In this document: positions 1 to 8,757 of the stretch, piece after piece
Position numbering within the stretch: position 1 is the first letter of the stretch
Layout: every line of letters starts with the position of its first letter
Assembly (NCBI GenBank): GCA_002067315.1
Contig: MVRA01000215.1
Coordinates: 1 to 64,000, forward strand
Direction: 5' to 3'
Source: Methanocella sp. PtaU1.Bin125
GTDB taxonomy: Archaea; Halobacteriota; Methanocellia; Methanocellales; Methanocellaceae
Length of the DNA: 64,000 nucleotides
Notes under the pieces: model-generated
Told to the model about the DNA's origin: nothing
The model's input: only the letters and a program-made list of their open reading frames with translations
The model's database searches: none
Made by a program: the position numbers and the translations under genes

Positions 1-107
1 GAATTGAACGTTAAGGCAGCCCTTAAAGATCTAAGCGCAAGAGCTGAATTGAAAGGCTCCTGGTCAAGGGGAGAAGATGAAACGGGTGGGGCGGGCAGGC
101 GCAGTTT

Positions 108-655
108 TTAAATTATGTCCAGCAGGTGGCCCATCTTTTCTTTCTTGGCCCTGAGGTATTCCAGGTTTTCTTCAGTGGGCGGGATCTGGATGGGCACCCT
201 TTCCACGATTTCCAGGCCGTAGCCGCTCAGCCCGCGGAATTTCCTGGGGTTGTTGGTTATCAGGCGAATCTTCCGGATACCCAGGGCGGCCAGGATCTGG
301 GCCCCGATTCCGTAATCCCGCTGGTCGGGCTTGAAGCCCAGCCGGCAGTTGGCTTCCACCGTGTCGCAGCCCTCGTCCTGCAGGCCGTAGGCTTTGATCT
401 TGTTGGCCAGGCCGATGCCCCGGCCCTCGTGGTTGAGCATGTAGAGAATGACTCCTGCTCCTTCCTGCTCTATCATCTGCATGGCCGTGTGCAGTTGTTC
501 TCCGCAGTCGCAGCGCAGCGAGGCAAAGGCATCACCGGTCAGACACTGAGAATGAGCCCGGACCAGGGTCGGGCGGTCGGCGGAGATTACGCCCTTGATC
601 AGGGCCACGTGATGTTCTCCGTGAATTATGTCTTCAAAAACCGCTATCCGGAAGT
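108..655 (-). other. ribA: GTP cyclohydrolase II domain segment, probably foreign
   Basis: This is the C-terminal half of the chimeric frame. It carries the complete zinc triad (C, then CxC 10 residues later), the GRGIGL loop and a C-terminal [23 protein letters not shown] typical of bacterial RibA or RibBA. A RibB domain or a start of its own is absent. Codon choice by eye is less GC-biased than in the genes to the right. The 107 bases beyond its stop hold no recognisable gene or hairpin. Confidence 0.7.
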
Positions 656-1808
656 GGCCGTCGTGCTCGTCCATGGAGAACTGGTTCAGGACGTGCCCGG
701 GGACGCTGCCCGTGGCGGCGCTGGTGATGCGGCCGTCCTTGAGGTCGTACTTCAGGATGGTCGTGTTCTCGGCCGCGCCACTGCCCTCCCGGTAGTAGAA
801 GGCGTACGGGTAGTATGACTGGGCGACGTACATGCTGTCCATTGAAGCGTAGACGCTCTGGCCCGAGCCGGCGACAGTCTCTTTACTGATGTCGCGGCTC
901 TCGTCGGCCATCGAGATGCCGGCCACCGTGATGAAGCTCGAGGGCAGGACACCCGGGACGAAGCCGATGTCGGTCGGCTTCGCGATCGGCTCGACGTTCC
1001 CGGACTCGTCCCTGCTCAGCGGGATGATATCCGTGGCGTCGGTGCCGACCGGGAACTCGTAGATCCGCGGGTAAGAGTTGACCACGAAATAGGCGTAATG
1101 GCCGATCTGCCGGGACGTCAGGTATTGGCCCTCGACCTCGAACGTCTTCAGCCGCTTCGGGTTCGCCCGGTCGCTGACATCGTACAGCTCGACGATCGTG
1201 GTGACGGTCGAGCGCATCGGCGCATAGGTATCCTCTTTACTGACGCCGCCCCCGGCCAGCGGCCTGATGCCGCTATATGTCGTCCCGAAGACCAGCAGGC
1301 GGTCGCCGTCCAGGAACAGCTCTCTCGGCGTCATGCCGGAAAAGGAGGTCGCCGAGAGGATGCTGGCACTCCCGGCCGGAACGGCTTTGACGATGACCAG
1401 CCGGCCGTCGGCGATCGTATAGATATACGTGCCGTCGGTCTTGACGAGGTCGGCCTCGTCAACCCCCGCGACCTGCACGTTCGTCGTCGAATAGCCCTCC
1501 GAAGCGGACTTCATCTGGGGCGCGTTCGCGGCCGGCATGACGCCGCCCAGGCCGCTGACGGTGCCGACCCAGGACACTGCGTCCTCGAGGAAGCCGCCGG
1601 ACCGGCCGGCTTTCGCCGCTTCCGCGAAGGCCTTCACGAGGTCGTCGCTGGAGTTGAAACGTTTCAGCTCGCCGCTGACGGGCGGTGCCGGATGGCCGCC
1701 CCGGGCGAGGTCGGCCAGGTCGTCAGCCGTCAGCGAGAAAATCAAGAGGAGAGTGGCCGCCAGGAATAGCAGCGGAATCGGAGAGAGCGTAAATCGCATA
1801 GTTGACAC
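108..1808 (-). CDS. Chimeric ORF: secreted beta-propeller protein fused to GTP cyclohydrolase II
   Basis: A single 566-codon frame joins two unrelated proteins. Residues ~1-385 look like an archaeal secreted beta-propeller protein (Beta_propel family): a hydrophobic signal segment after MRFTLSP, then [20 protein letters not shown] and ending in [19 protein letters not shown]. Residues ~386-566 are a nearly whole GTP cyclohydrolase II, the first step of bacterial riboflavin synthesis: zinc ligands in [18 protein letters not shown], then HEGRGIGL and [13 protein letters not shown]. The switch falls within FRIA, a string both families carry at that point. Methanogens normally start flavin synthesis with the unrelated GTP cyclohydrolase III, so the RibA part looks bacterial. 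Start is GTG at 1808 or ATG at 1799. I read this as a contig-end chimera or a recombination product; a natural fusion is the less likely alternative. Confidence 0.75.
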   Translation of the reverse strand: MSTMRFTLSPIPLLFLAATLLLIFSLTADDLADLARGGHPAPPVSGELKRFNSSDDLVKAFAEAAKAGRSGGFLEDAVSWVGTVSGLGGVMPAANAPQMKSASEGYSTTNVQVAGVDEADLVKTDGTYIYTIADGRLVIVKAVPAGSASILSATSFSGMTPRELFLDGDRLLVFGTTYSGIRPLAGGGVSKEDTYAPMRSTVTTIVELYDVSDRANPKRLKTFEVEGQYLTSRQIGHYAYFVVNSYPRIYEFPVGTDATDIIPLSRDESGNVEPIAKPTDIGFVPGVLPSSFITVAGISMADESRDISKETVAGSGQSVYASMDSMYVAQSYYPYAFYYREGSGAAENTTILKYDLKDGRITSAATGSVPGHVLNQFSMDEHDGHFRIAVFEDIIHGEHHVALIKGVISADRPTLVRAHSQCLTGDAFASLRCDCGEQLHTAMQMIEQEGAGVILYMLNHEGRGIGLANKIKAYGLQDEGCDTVEANCRLGFKPDQRDYGIGAQILAALGIRKIRLITNNPRKFRGLSGYGLEIVERVPIQIPPTEENLEYLRAKKEKMGHLLDII

Positions 1809-1922
1809 CCATATTCAACCATATATATTCGCTAATATGATTTAAGCCTTTATTATACTGCGAATTGAATTGTAGTTATGGAAATTATCGTCTAAAACGA
1901 TTTTAACTGATATTTATCGTGA

Positions 1923-1945
1923 GATATGGCCAGAAGTGCCATATC
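1923..1945. promoter_or_regulatory. 8-bp perfect dyad in divergent promoter region
   Basis: GATATGGC and GCCATATC are separated by 7 bases, in the 245-base gap between the beta-propeller gene (minus) and the ion-channel gene (plus). The gap is AT-rich with TATA-like runs near 1820-1835 and 2010-2022. The dyad lies about 110 bases upstream of the channel start and could be an operator; no factor is identifiable. Confidence 0.35.
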
Positions 1946-2053
1946 AGGCGATATTTTGACGCACGCGGATACGAAACGGGTTGCCAATAGCCGGGGATTC
2001 CTGCGATTCAATTTATTATATTAATCCTTGTACCTATCACTGGCTGGTCTGAC

Positions 2054-2914
2054 ATGCTGCCCGGAATCAAAGAGCGTGCCTACGAGATATTAAGCATTAA
2101 GGACCCGGAAGACCGGGCCACCCGGCTGGTGAACATGTTCCTCATCGTGCTGCTGCTGATCAACGTGGCGGCCTTTTTTCTCCAGACCTTCGAGGACATC
2201 GCGATACAGCACATACTTGCCTTCCGGTATCTCGAAATGTTTTCCGTGGCCGTGTTCACTGTCGAGTACCTGCTGCGGGTATGGGTCGCCGATCTCGATC
2301 CGATGTATACGGGGCCGGTCACGGGCCGGCTCCGGTACATGTTCACGGACGTGCTGGCGATCGTCGACCTCGTCGCCATATTCCCCTATTACCTGCAGGT
2401 CTACCTGCCCGGGCGGCTGCCCTTCGACCTGCTCGCGATCCGGGTACTGCGGCTGTTCCGCCTGGCGCGGCTGGTCAAGCTGGCCCGGTACTCCGACTCG
2501 CTGGACACGATCGTCAGGGTGATCACGAAGCAGCGGGAGTTCCTGCTGATCACCTTCACGATACAGATGATCCTGCTGCTGGTCTCCTCGGCCATCATGT
2601 TTTACCTGGAGCACGAGGCCCAGCCGGAGAAGTTCCCCAACATCTTCAGCGCGCTCGCCTGGGGGCTCAGCGCGATGACCTCGGGCATCGGCTATCCCGA
2701 CGTGTACCCGATCACGCCCCTGGGCAAGGCCGCGGGGGCCATCCTGGCGTTCATCGAGATCGTGGCCATGGCGCTGCCCATCGGCGTGATCACCGCTGGC
2801 ATCGAGCAGGAGATGAACGTCGTGCACGAAAAGGAAGAGCGCGAGAAGAGAGACGCGATGCGGCACCGGTATATAAAAGCCGGCCGCCACGCCGGGCCGC
2901 GCCGATCGCGGTAG
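2054..2914 (+). CDS. Voltage-gated ion channel, six-helix type
   Basis: The 286-residue protein has six membrane spans and a pore loop, the plan of a Kv-type channel subunit that would assemble as a tetramer in the cell membrane. S4 is clear: RVLRLFRLARLVKLAR has a positive residue at every third position. The S5-S6 pore loop reads ALAWGLSAMTSGIGYPDVYP. The canonical potassium filter is TTVGYGD; here the aligned stretch is SGIGYPD, so a filter threonine is glycine and the second glycine is proline. Ion selectivity is therefore uncertain. The C-terminus after S6 is short, charged and probably coiled (MNVVHEKEEREKRDAMRHR), with no RCK or cyclic-nucleotide domain. The ATG follows an AT-rich stretch (TTTATTATATTAATCC at ~2011). 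Confidence 0.88.
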   Translation: MLPGIKERAYEILSIKDPEDRATRLVNMFLIVLLLINVAAFFLQTFEDIAIQHILAFRYLEMFSVAVFTVEYLLRVWVADLDPMYTGPVTGRLRYMFTDVLAIVDLVAIFPYYLQVYLPGRLPFDLLAIRVLRLFRLARLVKLARYSDSLDTIVRVITKQREFLLITFTIQMILLLVSSAIMFYLEHEAQPEKFPNIFSALAWGLSAMTSGIGYPDVYPITPLGKAAGAILAFIEIVAMALPIGVITAGIEQEMNVVHEKEEREKRDAMRHRYIKAGRHAGPRRSR

Positions 2915-2979
2915 CGGTGCGCGCCGCGGTCACAAGTGATATAAGGAAGCGACATAATACGGGCTTTGAGTGATGTCGA

Positions 2980-4362
2980 TTGATTCCTAAGCCAGTCCTG
3001 TCTCACATTAACGACAGCCAGGCCCGGTACCTGGCCGATCTCATCGAGTTCCTGCGCATCCCGAGTATCAGCATGTACTCCAGCTACGCGGGCGACGTCA
3101 GGAAGGCCGCGCAATGGGCCCTCGACCGCGCGCAGCGGCTGGGCTTCACGGGCGCGCTGTACGAGACGCCCGGCCACCCGGTGGTCTACGCCGAGCTCTG
3201 CCCGCACAAGGACGCGCCGACGTTGCTCATCTACGGCCACTACGACGTCCAGCCGGCCGAGCCGCTGGAGAAGTGGCTGACCCCGCCCTTCGAGCCCGCC
3301 GTGCGGGACGGCGCGGTCTACGCCCGGGGCGCGACGGACGACAAGGGCCAGCTGTTCACCTACTTCATGGCCATCGAGTCCATCCTGTCGGCCGAAGGCG
3401 AGCTGCCGCTGAACGTCAAGCTGTTCCTGGAGGGCGAGGAGGAGCTGGGCAGCCCGAACATGGACGCGTTCTGCACGGCCCACAGGGAGATGCTCAAGGC
3501 GGACTACGTCGCCGTCTCGGACGGCTCCAAGTTCGAGAAGCACCTGCCGGCCATCGAGTACGGCCTCCGCGGGCTGGTCTACATGCAGCTTGACGTGCAG
3601 GGCCCGGCCTGTGACATACATTCGGGCGTTTACGGCGGCGCGGTCGCGAATCCGGCGCAGGCGCTCGTCGCGATAATACGGACAATGCGGGACGATAAAG
3701 GCCACGTCCTCATCCCCGGGTTCTACGACCGCGTCCGGGCCATCGAGCCCTGGGAGCGGGAGCAGCTCGCCGCGCTGCCGCTGAACGAGGAGTCCATCAA
3801 GACGCTGTTAGGCGTGGACCGGTTCGTCCCGGAAGAGGGCTTCACCTTCCTGGAGAGCACCTGGGCCCGGCCGACCTGCGAGATCAACGGCATCTGGGGC
3901 GGGTTCCAGGGCGAGGGCTCCAAGACCATCATCCCGGCCAGCGCCGGCGCCAAGGTGAGCATGCGGCTGGTGCCCGACCAGGACCCGCTGGAGATCATGC
4001 GCCTGTTCGAAGAGCACGTGCGCAAAGTCACCCCGCCCGGCGTCACGGTCACGATCACGGCCCACGCTCACTCCGGGCCCGTCATCGTCTCCCGGCAGAG
4101 CGACGCCATCCTCGCGGCCGAGAAGTCCCTCACGTACGCCTACGGCCGCAAGCCCGTATTCGTCCGCTCCGGCGGCAGCATCGGCGTGGTCGTCACCATG
4201 AAGGAGCAGCTCGGCATCGAGGAAGTCCTGCTGATCGGCTGGGGCAACCCCGAAGACGGCGAACACTCCCCCAACGAGCACTTCAGCCTGGACGATTTCT
4301 ATAGAGGCACGCTGGCCGTGGCGGCGCTCATGTACGAGCTCGGCGAACGCAAAGCCCCCTGA
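2980..4362 (+). CDS. M20 family metallopeptidase (dipeptidase)
   Basis: A 460-residue M20/M28-type di-zinc peptidase, cytosolic, likely cleaving dipeptides or deacylating N-acyl amino acids. Metal and catalytic motifs are in family order: YGHYDVQPAE (His ligand), ARGATDDKGQ (bridging Asp), EGEEELGSPN (catalytic Glu pair) and VSDGSKF; the dimerisation domain follows after DIHSGVYGG, and a final His ligand lies in GEHSPNEHF. Length is normal for the family. An in-frame TGA at 2971 forces the start to be TTG at 2980. Right after its stop lies inverted-repeat element A1, and the next gene is convergent. Confidence 0.9.
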   Translation: MIPKPVLSHINDSQARYLADLIEFLRIPSISMYSSYAGDVRKAAQWALDRAQRLGFTGALYETPGHPVVYAELCPHKDAPTLLIYGHYDVQPAEPLEKWLTPPFEPAVRDGAVYARGATDDKGQLFTYFMAIESILSAEGELPLNVKLFLEGEEELGSPNMDAFCTAHREMLKADYVAVSDGSKFEKHLPAIEYGLRGLVYMQLDVQGPACDIHSGVYGGAVANPAQALVAIIRTMRDDKGHVLIPGFYDRVRAIEPWEREQLAALPLNEESIKTLLGVDRFVPEEGFTFLESTWARPTCEINGIWGGFQGEGSKTIIPASAGAKVSMRLVPDQDPLEIMRLFEEHVRKVTPPGVTVTITAHAHSGPVIVSRQSDAILAAEKSLTYAYGRKPVFVRSGGSIGVVVTMKEQLGIEEVLLIGWGNPEDGEHSPNEHFSLDDFYRGTLAVAALMYELGERKAP

Positions 4363-4377
4363 CACCCGCCCACCGCT

Positions 4378-4613
4378 AAGCCGCCAAGTGTCCAAGAAGA
4401 GAGTCCAAGACGCCACTGTAGAAACTAAGAGACGCCAGGGCGCCAAGTCTTTTTTTATATTCAAGTCGCCAAGGGGCCAAGCGGGTGTTGCTCGATCAAA
4501 TAAAGTCCTTGGAATCTTAGCATCTTGATCTAAAAAATAAATCTTGGACACTTGGCGCCTCTTAGTTTCTACAGTGGCGTCCTGGCGTCTTCTCTTGGAC
4601 CCTTGGCGCCTTG
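4378..4613. repeat. Long imperfect inverted repeat, family A copy 1
   Basis: The gap between two convergent genes is almost wholly an inverted repeat. The left arm (4382-4450) is built of CCAAG-type sub-repeats about 10 nt apart and contains ccactgtagaaactaag (core 4409-4431); the right arm (4548-4612) carries the exact complement (4559-4581). The ~100-base centre is AT-rich with a T-run at 4450-4456. A second copy with the same core lies at 35090-35306. The stem could serve as a two-way terminator, but its repetition suggests a dispersed element. Confidence 0.85.
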
Positions 4614-4618
4614 TGCGA

Positions 4619-4825
4619 TTATTTTTTCACTTTTGATTCCACCTCGCGGAGGCGGAGTTCCATCTCGATCAGGGCGTTCATCAGCGCGGCCTCGCTCGGG
4701 TCGACGTGGTTCACCAGGGTCTCCTCCCGGCGGCCGGCCAGCTCGTACATGATGAAGTCGAAGACCTCGCGGCGCCGCTTATCAAGCGTCAGGCGGTAGC
4801 CTTCCCATCGTTTTGCGACGCGCAT
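4619..4825 (-). CDS. Small coiled-coil protein coupled to the DNA polymerase gene
   Basis: A 68-residue hypothetical protein beginning MRVAKRWEGYRLTLDKRR. The start ATG at 4825 overlaps the polymerase stop in the sequence TGATG, so translation is probably coupled. An upstream ATG at 4843 exists but lies inside the polymerase frame. The C-terminal third (ALMNALIEMELRLREVESKVKK) is strongly heptad-like, so a helical oligomer or a partner-binding helix is likely. No catalytic motif is visible and I do not recognise a family. Its tight link to the polymerase suggests a role in the same process, but that is inference only. Confidence 0.6.
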   Translation of the reverse strand: MRVAKRWEGYRLTLDKRRREVFDFIMYELAGRREETLVNHVDPSEAALMNALIEMELRLREVESKVKK

Positions 4826-7317
4826 CAGACATAGGCCTGGCACGGTTCCGCCTCCCTGTGGACGTCTTCCCGGACGTCCTCGTATGCGTCCTTTCCGGAT
4901 GCCTCAGCGCAGACATCCCTTCCGGACGCCTTTGTACAGGCATCCCTTCCGGATGCCTCGTCGTAGGCATCCCTTCTGGATGCCTTTGTATAGGCATCCA
5001 GCCTCGTCTGCCGCGGGCCGGGCAGGAGGTCCTCGTACTTCACCCCGAACTCGCGCAGCAGCGCGTAGATCGGGCGCACGGTGTTCTCTATATAGGAGGC
5101 GACGTCGTAGGCCGGGGCTTCGCCGGCGAGCTGCCGCGGGACGGCCCGGCGGGGCCCGGTGACGATGTACTCGATCTTGCCTCCAATCCTCACGGACTGG
5201 CCGCTGGCCGCCAGCGCCTCCGCGGCGACGGTGTGGTGCCCGCCGGCCTTGTATTCCTCCGGGCGGCGGGACAGCTTGCGGACGATGACCAGCTCGTCGG
5301 CCGTGACGCGGCCCGCGGCGATACGGGCGGCCTCGCCGCGGACGCAGGCCGCGACCTCCGGGAGCACGGCCCGGAAGCCGGCCGCGTCCCGCGCGGCGGC
5401 GAGCATGTGCAGCACGCGGTCCTGCACCTGTTTCGCGATGGCCGGGCGGTCCTGGCGGCGCACCTCCAGGCCGCGGACGAGGACTTCGCCGTCCTCGCTG
5501 GCGAAGTACTTCTTCTTCAGCCCTTTCTTCCCCCCGGGGCGCTCCGGGACGAAGAGCACCCAGCGGCAGACGTGCTCCAGCTTGAGCTCCATCTCGAACG
5601 CCGCGCTGACCCGGTCGCAGAACGCCTGATAGGAGCCGCGGTCGCCGCCCTGGATGAACAGCGAGTCCGTGTCGGCGTAGACCACGTTGAAGCCCGCGGC
5701 CTCGGCCATGTCCCGGGCCTGCAGCAGGTACCAGCGGCCGTACGCGGGGATGGAACGGTTGCCGTCCACGCTCCGGAAGTTGTTCAGCGCGAACTGCATG
5801 TACCCGTACGGGCTGACCAGCTGCATCTTCAGGGACCGGTAGAGCACGTCCAGCCGGCGGTACTCGTCGCTCTCCGGGTCCAGCGCCTTCAGCCGCCGCT
5901 TCACCGCGTCCCGCTCCGCCAGGACGCGCCCGAACACCTCCGGGTAGACGCCCCGGCGCTTCGTGCAGATGTGGAAGCCGAGGAACGGCACCTTCTCCCC
6001 GCGCTCCGCGCACTCCGGGTGGCGGCAGTTGATCGTCTCGGGGCTGATGTTGTGTTTTACGAAGATGCGCGGGAACAGCGAGGAGAAGTCCACGATGGCC
6101 ACGTTCTCGTGGAGCCCGGCCTCCGGCGTGATGACTAAGCCGCCGTTCTCCTTCAGCCGCTCGACCGCAGGGGTCTTGAAGCCCTCCGGGAACTCCTGCT
6201 CGTCCGGTATCACGGTCGACGCGATGAGCGCGGAATTCACCGCGGACGCGTTCATGAAGCCGTGCTTCTCCCGGCAGACCGAGTCCAGCGGCATCAGGCA
6301 CCGCTGGCACCACGACAGCAGCATCGGGAGCCGCTCCTGCGCGAGCCGGTGCACCATGGCGGCGGGAGTAGCCCCGTCTTTGCCGAACTCCGAGCCGAAC
6401 ACGGAGTCCAGCGTCAGGCCGGTGCGCTTCAGGTCGGCGTCCGTCCGGGCGTCCTTCCACAGGTCCATGATGACGCGCCCGGGCGCCCGCACCTGCTTCG
6501 CCTGCCAGTGCCGGATCGTGCCCCGGGGCAGGTACAGCCGGGTGGGCTCCGGCAGCCGCCCGAGCCGGAGACGGATGCCGTGGTCCCGGGCTCGCAGCCC
6601 CAGCAGCGGCAGCGTCTCCCAGTCGGCGTCGAACACCGCGATCGCGTCCGGGTCGGCGGCGTCGATGGCCTCCTGCAACGCGCGGAGCAGGTCCCCTTCG
6701 GCGCCGGAGAACTTACGCTCGGTGAGCGTACCATCTCCGAGCGCGCGCTGCTCGTCGCCCGTGCAAACCGATATCGCGTCGAGGCGGCATTCGGCCGGCA
6801 CCCGCGAGCTGAACGAGGGATAGACTGACATGAGCCGGAAGTCCCCCGCGTCGCCCGGGCCCTCGTACGCGATAGCCTTGAGCATCCCGTCCCGGCACTC
6901 GGCCGTGACCTTCGAGTGCGGCGGTATCCGCCGGATGAAGTGCCACTGCAGCTCCGCCGGCAGCTTCCGCTCGGCGAATCGCACCGCCGCCGGCGCCCGG
7001 GCGGCGATCTCGCGCATGGTCTCCTCCGCCCGGCGCTCGTCCGCGAGGAAGGCCCGGATGACCGGCGCCTTCTCGGCCGCGTAGATCGACGGGTAGCGCA
7101 GGGACGTCTCGGTGTGGTGGACGTTGTCGTGCTGTGCGACCGCGTGCTCGACCATTGCAGCGTTGCCCGACGGGACGATGGCGAATGACGGGCGAAACTC
7201 AGCGTCCTCGATACACGTCACGCCGCCAGGGCCGCGGATCCAGAGCAGGTAGCCTCCGGGGAGCGCGTCGGTCGAGGCCCTGTGCCACACGTCGATGAGA
7301 GTGCCGGTTATTCGCAT
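4825..7317 (-). CDS. Family B DNA polymerase with repeat tail
   Basis: An 830-residue archaeal B-family polymerase. Palm motif A is VDFSSLFPRIFVKHNISPETI, motif B is KMQLVSPYGY (the usual Asn is Val) and motif C is YADTDSLFI, so both catalytic aspartates are present. Motif B of this kind resembles the archaeal PolB subgroup reading LVxxxGY. The exonuclease region is weak: the candidate ExoI is LDAISV where DIE is expected and ExoII is FDADWETLP, so proofreading may be lost. The last ~60 residues are a 9-residue tandem repeat. The start at 7317 (MRITGTLIDVW) is chosen because GGAGGAAGC precedes it; the frame remains open upstream to 7425. The small gene downstream overlaps its stop. Confidence 0.88.
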   Translation of the reverse strand: MRITGTLIDVWHRASTDALPGGYLLWIRGPGGVTCIEDAEFRPSFAIVPSGNAAMVEHAVAQHDNVHHTETSLRYPSIYAAEKAPVIRAFLADERRAEETMREIAARAPAAVRFAERKLPAELQWHFIRRIPPHSKVTAECRDGMLKAIAYEGPGDAGDFRLMSVYPSFSSRVPAECRLDAISVCTGDEQRALGDGTLTERKFSGAEGDLLRALQEAIDAADPDAIAVFDADWETLPLLGLRARDHGIRLRLGRLPEPTRLYLPRGTIRHWQAKQVRAPGRVIMDLWKDARTDADLKRTGLTLDSVFGSEFGKDGATPAAMVHRLAQERLPMLLSWCQRCLMPLDSVCREKHGFMNASAVNSALIASTVIPDEQEFPEGFKTPAVERLKENGGLVITPEAGLHENVAIVDFSSLFPRIFVKHNISPETINCRHPECAERGEKVPFLGFHICTKRRGVYPEVFGRVLAERDAVKRRLKALDPESDEYRRLDVLYRSLKMQLVSPYGYMQFALNNFRSVDGNRSIPAYGRWYLLQARDMAEAAGFNVVYADTDSLFIQGGDRGSYQAFCDRVSAAFEMELKLEHVCRWVLFVPERPGGKKGLKKKYFASEDGEVLVRGLEVRRQDRPAIAKQVQDRVLHMLAAARDAAGFRAVLPEVAACVRGEAARIAAGRVTADELVIVRKLSRRPEEYKAGGHHTVAAEALAASGQSVRIGGKIEYIVTGPRRAVPRQLAGEAPAYDVASYIENTVRPIYALLREFGVKYEDLLPGPRQTRLDAYTKASRRDAYDEASGRDACTKASGRDVCAEASGKDAYEDVREDVHREAEPCQAYV
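4885..5005. repeat. 27-bp tandem repeats with internal hairpins
   Basis: Units begin at 4885, 4912, 4939, 4966 and 4993, a constant 27-base step. Several contain the small palindrome GGCATCC-cttcc-GGATGCC. They lie in frame inside the 3' end of the polymerase gene and encode a nine-residue repeat of the form D-A-[YC]-x-[KE]-A-S-[GR]-[RK]. The last unit is partial. Confidence 0.9.
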
Positions 7318-7755
7318 ATGCTTCCTCCGCAATAACAATCGGCGGGGGAGTAGATAAGCCCGAAGAATAAGCGACGCGAAAATAATGCGGCCGCGTCGGG
7401 TGGCCCGAATCGCGCGAGGAGCCACGCCGAATGTCTTTATCTATGGCCGTCGCAAGTGCCCTGTAGACACTCAGGCCGCCGGGAGAGACGGAGACATGCG
7501 GATAGCCCTGCTCGGACCGCCTGCCATGGCGTATCCTTTCGCATTGCTGGCGTATAGTGTCCTGACCACGAGTATCTTAGAGCCTTCTATCAGGACACCT
7601 GCCCCGGTCATCCCGGTGCCCGGGCCTTTTCGATACAGAGAATTGCCCGATATGCGGGCATATACTGATATCCCGATAAAATACTGTTAAAATCAGCGAT
7701 TTGATTATTGAAAATCATATAGATATCATGCGAATGATAGCAACGTGAACCCCGG
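7318..7755. other. 438-base intergenic region with a 9-bp inverted repeat
   Basis: No convincing gene is seen; an open frame at 7385-7690 lacks protein-like composition. GTGTCCTGA (7557-7565) and TCAGGACAC (7590-7598) form a perfect inverted repeat, and TGCCCG-atatg-CGGGCA forms a small hairpin near 7647. The stretch just before the PfkB kinase start is AT-rich and probably holds its promoter. The left end holds the polymerase promoter on the other strand. Confidence 0.5.
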
Positions 7756-8700
7756 ATGCCCGGAATTGCCACGATAGGGGACATTAACGTCGATCTGATC
7801 GTACAGATAGAGAGGATGCCGGACCCCGGCAAACAGGTCCTTGTCCGCGACTTCCGGCTGAACGGCGGGGGCTGCTCGGCCAATTTTTCTCTCGCCTGCG
7901 CCCGGCTGGGGTTTGACGTGCAGCTGTTCGGAAAGGTCGGCGACGACGTCTTTGGCAATTACGTCCTCGTGGAGCTGGACGAAAACGGTGTGGACACGAA
8001 GAACGTCCTGCTCACCAATGAGAAGACCGGCCTGACGTTCGCCATGCTGCAGGGCGCAGAGCGCTCCTTTATCACGTTCCGGGGCGAAAATGCGACGTAC
8101 AGCCTGGACGAGATTCCCGTTGAAAACATCGACGCTGACCTCGTCCATCTGCCATCGTACTTTTTAATGGACGGTCTCCGGCGGCATTATGTAACGCTGA
8201 TCGATCTCCTTCATGCGGCAGGCCTCAAGGTATCGTTCGACACCGGCTGGGACCCGAAAGGGTTCATTCGCCAGACCGTCGACCCTCTTTACGATATTCT
8301 GCCCCGGGTGGACGTGTTCCTGCCGAACATCGACGAGGCGAGGGGCATTCTGGGCCTGGGCGCGGACGCGGGACCGGACAGGGCTGCGGAGGCCTTGCTT
8401 AAAATCGGGGTCAAGACGGCGGTCGTAAAGATGGGAGAGCGGGGCTGCTGGGTGGCCGATAGGAACACGTCCGGGTTCGTCCCCGCGTTCGGGGTGGAAG
8501 CCGTTGATTCGACCGGGGCCGGAGACAATTTTGCCGCCGGGTTCATCAGCGCCTATATCAGCGGGAAGTCGCCGCGCGAGGCTGCGGTGATCGGAAGCGC
8601 GACGGCAGCGCTCAAGATTGGCGGCATTGGCTGGCCCGCGTATCCAGACCGGTTGCAGGTCAACCAGTTTCTGGCAGCAAGAGGATTCGGGGGGCTATAG
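7756..8700 (+). CDS. PfkB/ribokinase-family carbohydrate kinase
   Basis: A 314-residue sugar kinase of the ribokinase superfamily. The N-terminal MPGIATIGDINVDLIVQIERMPDPGKQ and NGGGCSANFSLACARLG are the substrate-binding signature; DSTGAGDNFAAGF near residue 255 is the PfkB signature 2 with the catalytic Asp and anion hole. Length is typical. The substrate cannot be read from sequence: ribose, a nucleoside and fructose-6-phosphate are all possible. It sits 57 bases upstream of phosphoglycerate kinase on the same strand, so a role feeding the lower glycolytic enzymes is a reasonable guess. Confidence 0.88.
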   Translation: MPGIATIGDINVDLIVQIERMPDPGKQVLVRDFRLNGGGCSANFSLACARLGFDVQLFGKVGDDVFGNYVLVELDENGVDTKNVLLTNEKTGLTFAMLQGAERSFITFRGENATYSLDEIPVENIDADLVHLPSYFLMDGLRRHYVTLIDLLHAAGLKVSFDTGWDPKGFIRQTVDPLYDILPRVDVFLPNIDEARGILGLGADAGPDRAAEALLKIGVKTAVVKMGERGCWVADRNTSGFVPAFGVEAVDSTGAGDNFAAGFISAYISGKSPREAAVIGSATAALKIGGIGWPAYPDRLQVNQFLAARGFGGL

Positions 8701-8757
8701 CCGGGCTATGACATAGGATGCAGCCGGCCCGGCCCTGACAACGTTCGGGTGATCGAA

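Noticed and set aside
4885-5005. Possible CRISPR array
   Set aside because: Units are contiguous 27-base tandem repeats without spacers and lie in frame inside a gene.
4813-6138. 441-codon frame opposite the DNA polymerase
   Set aside because: Antisense shadow; its N-terminal repeats are the polymerase tail repeats read backwards.
7385-7690. 101-codon frame upstream of the PfkB kinase
   Set aside because: No ribosome site, no protein-like pattern, and it spans an inverted repeat.
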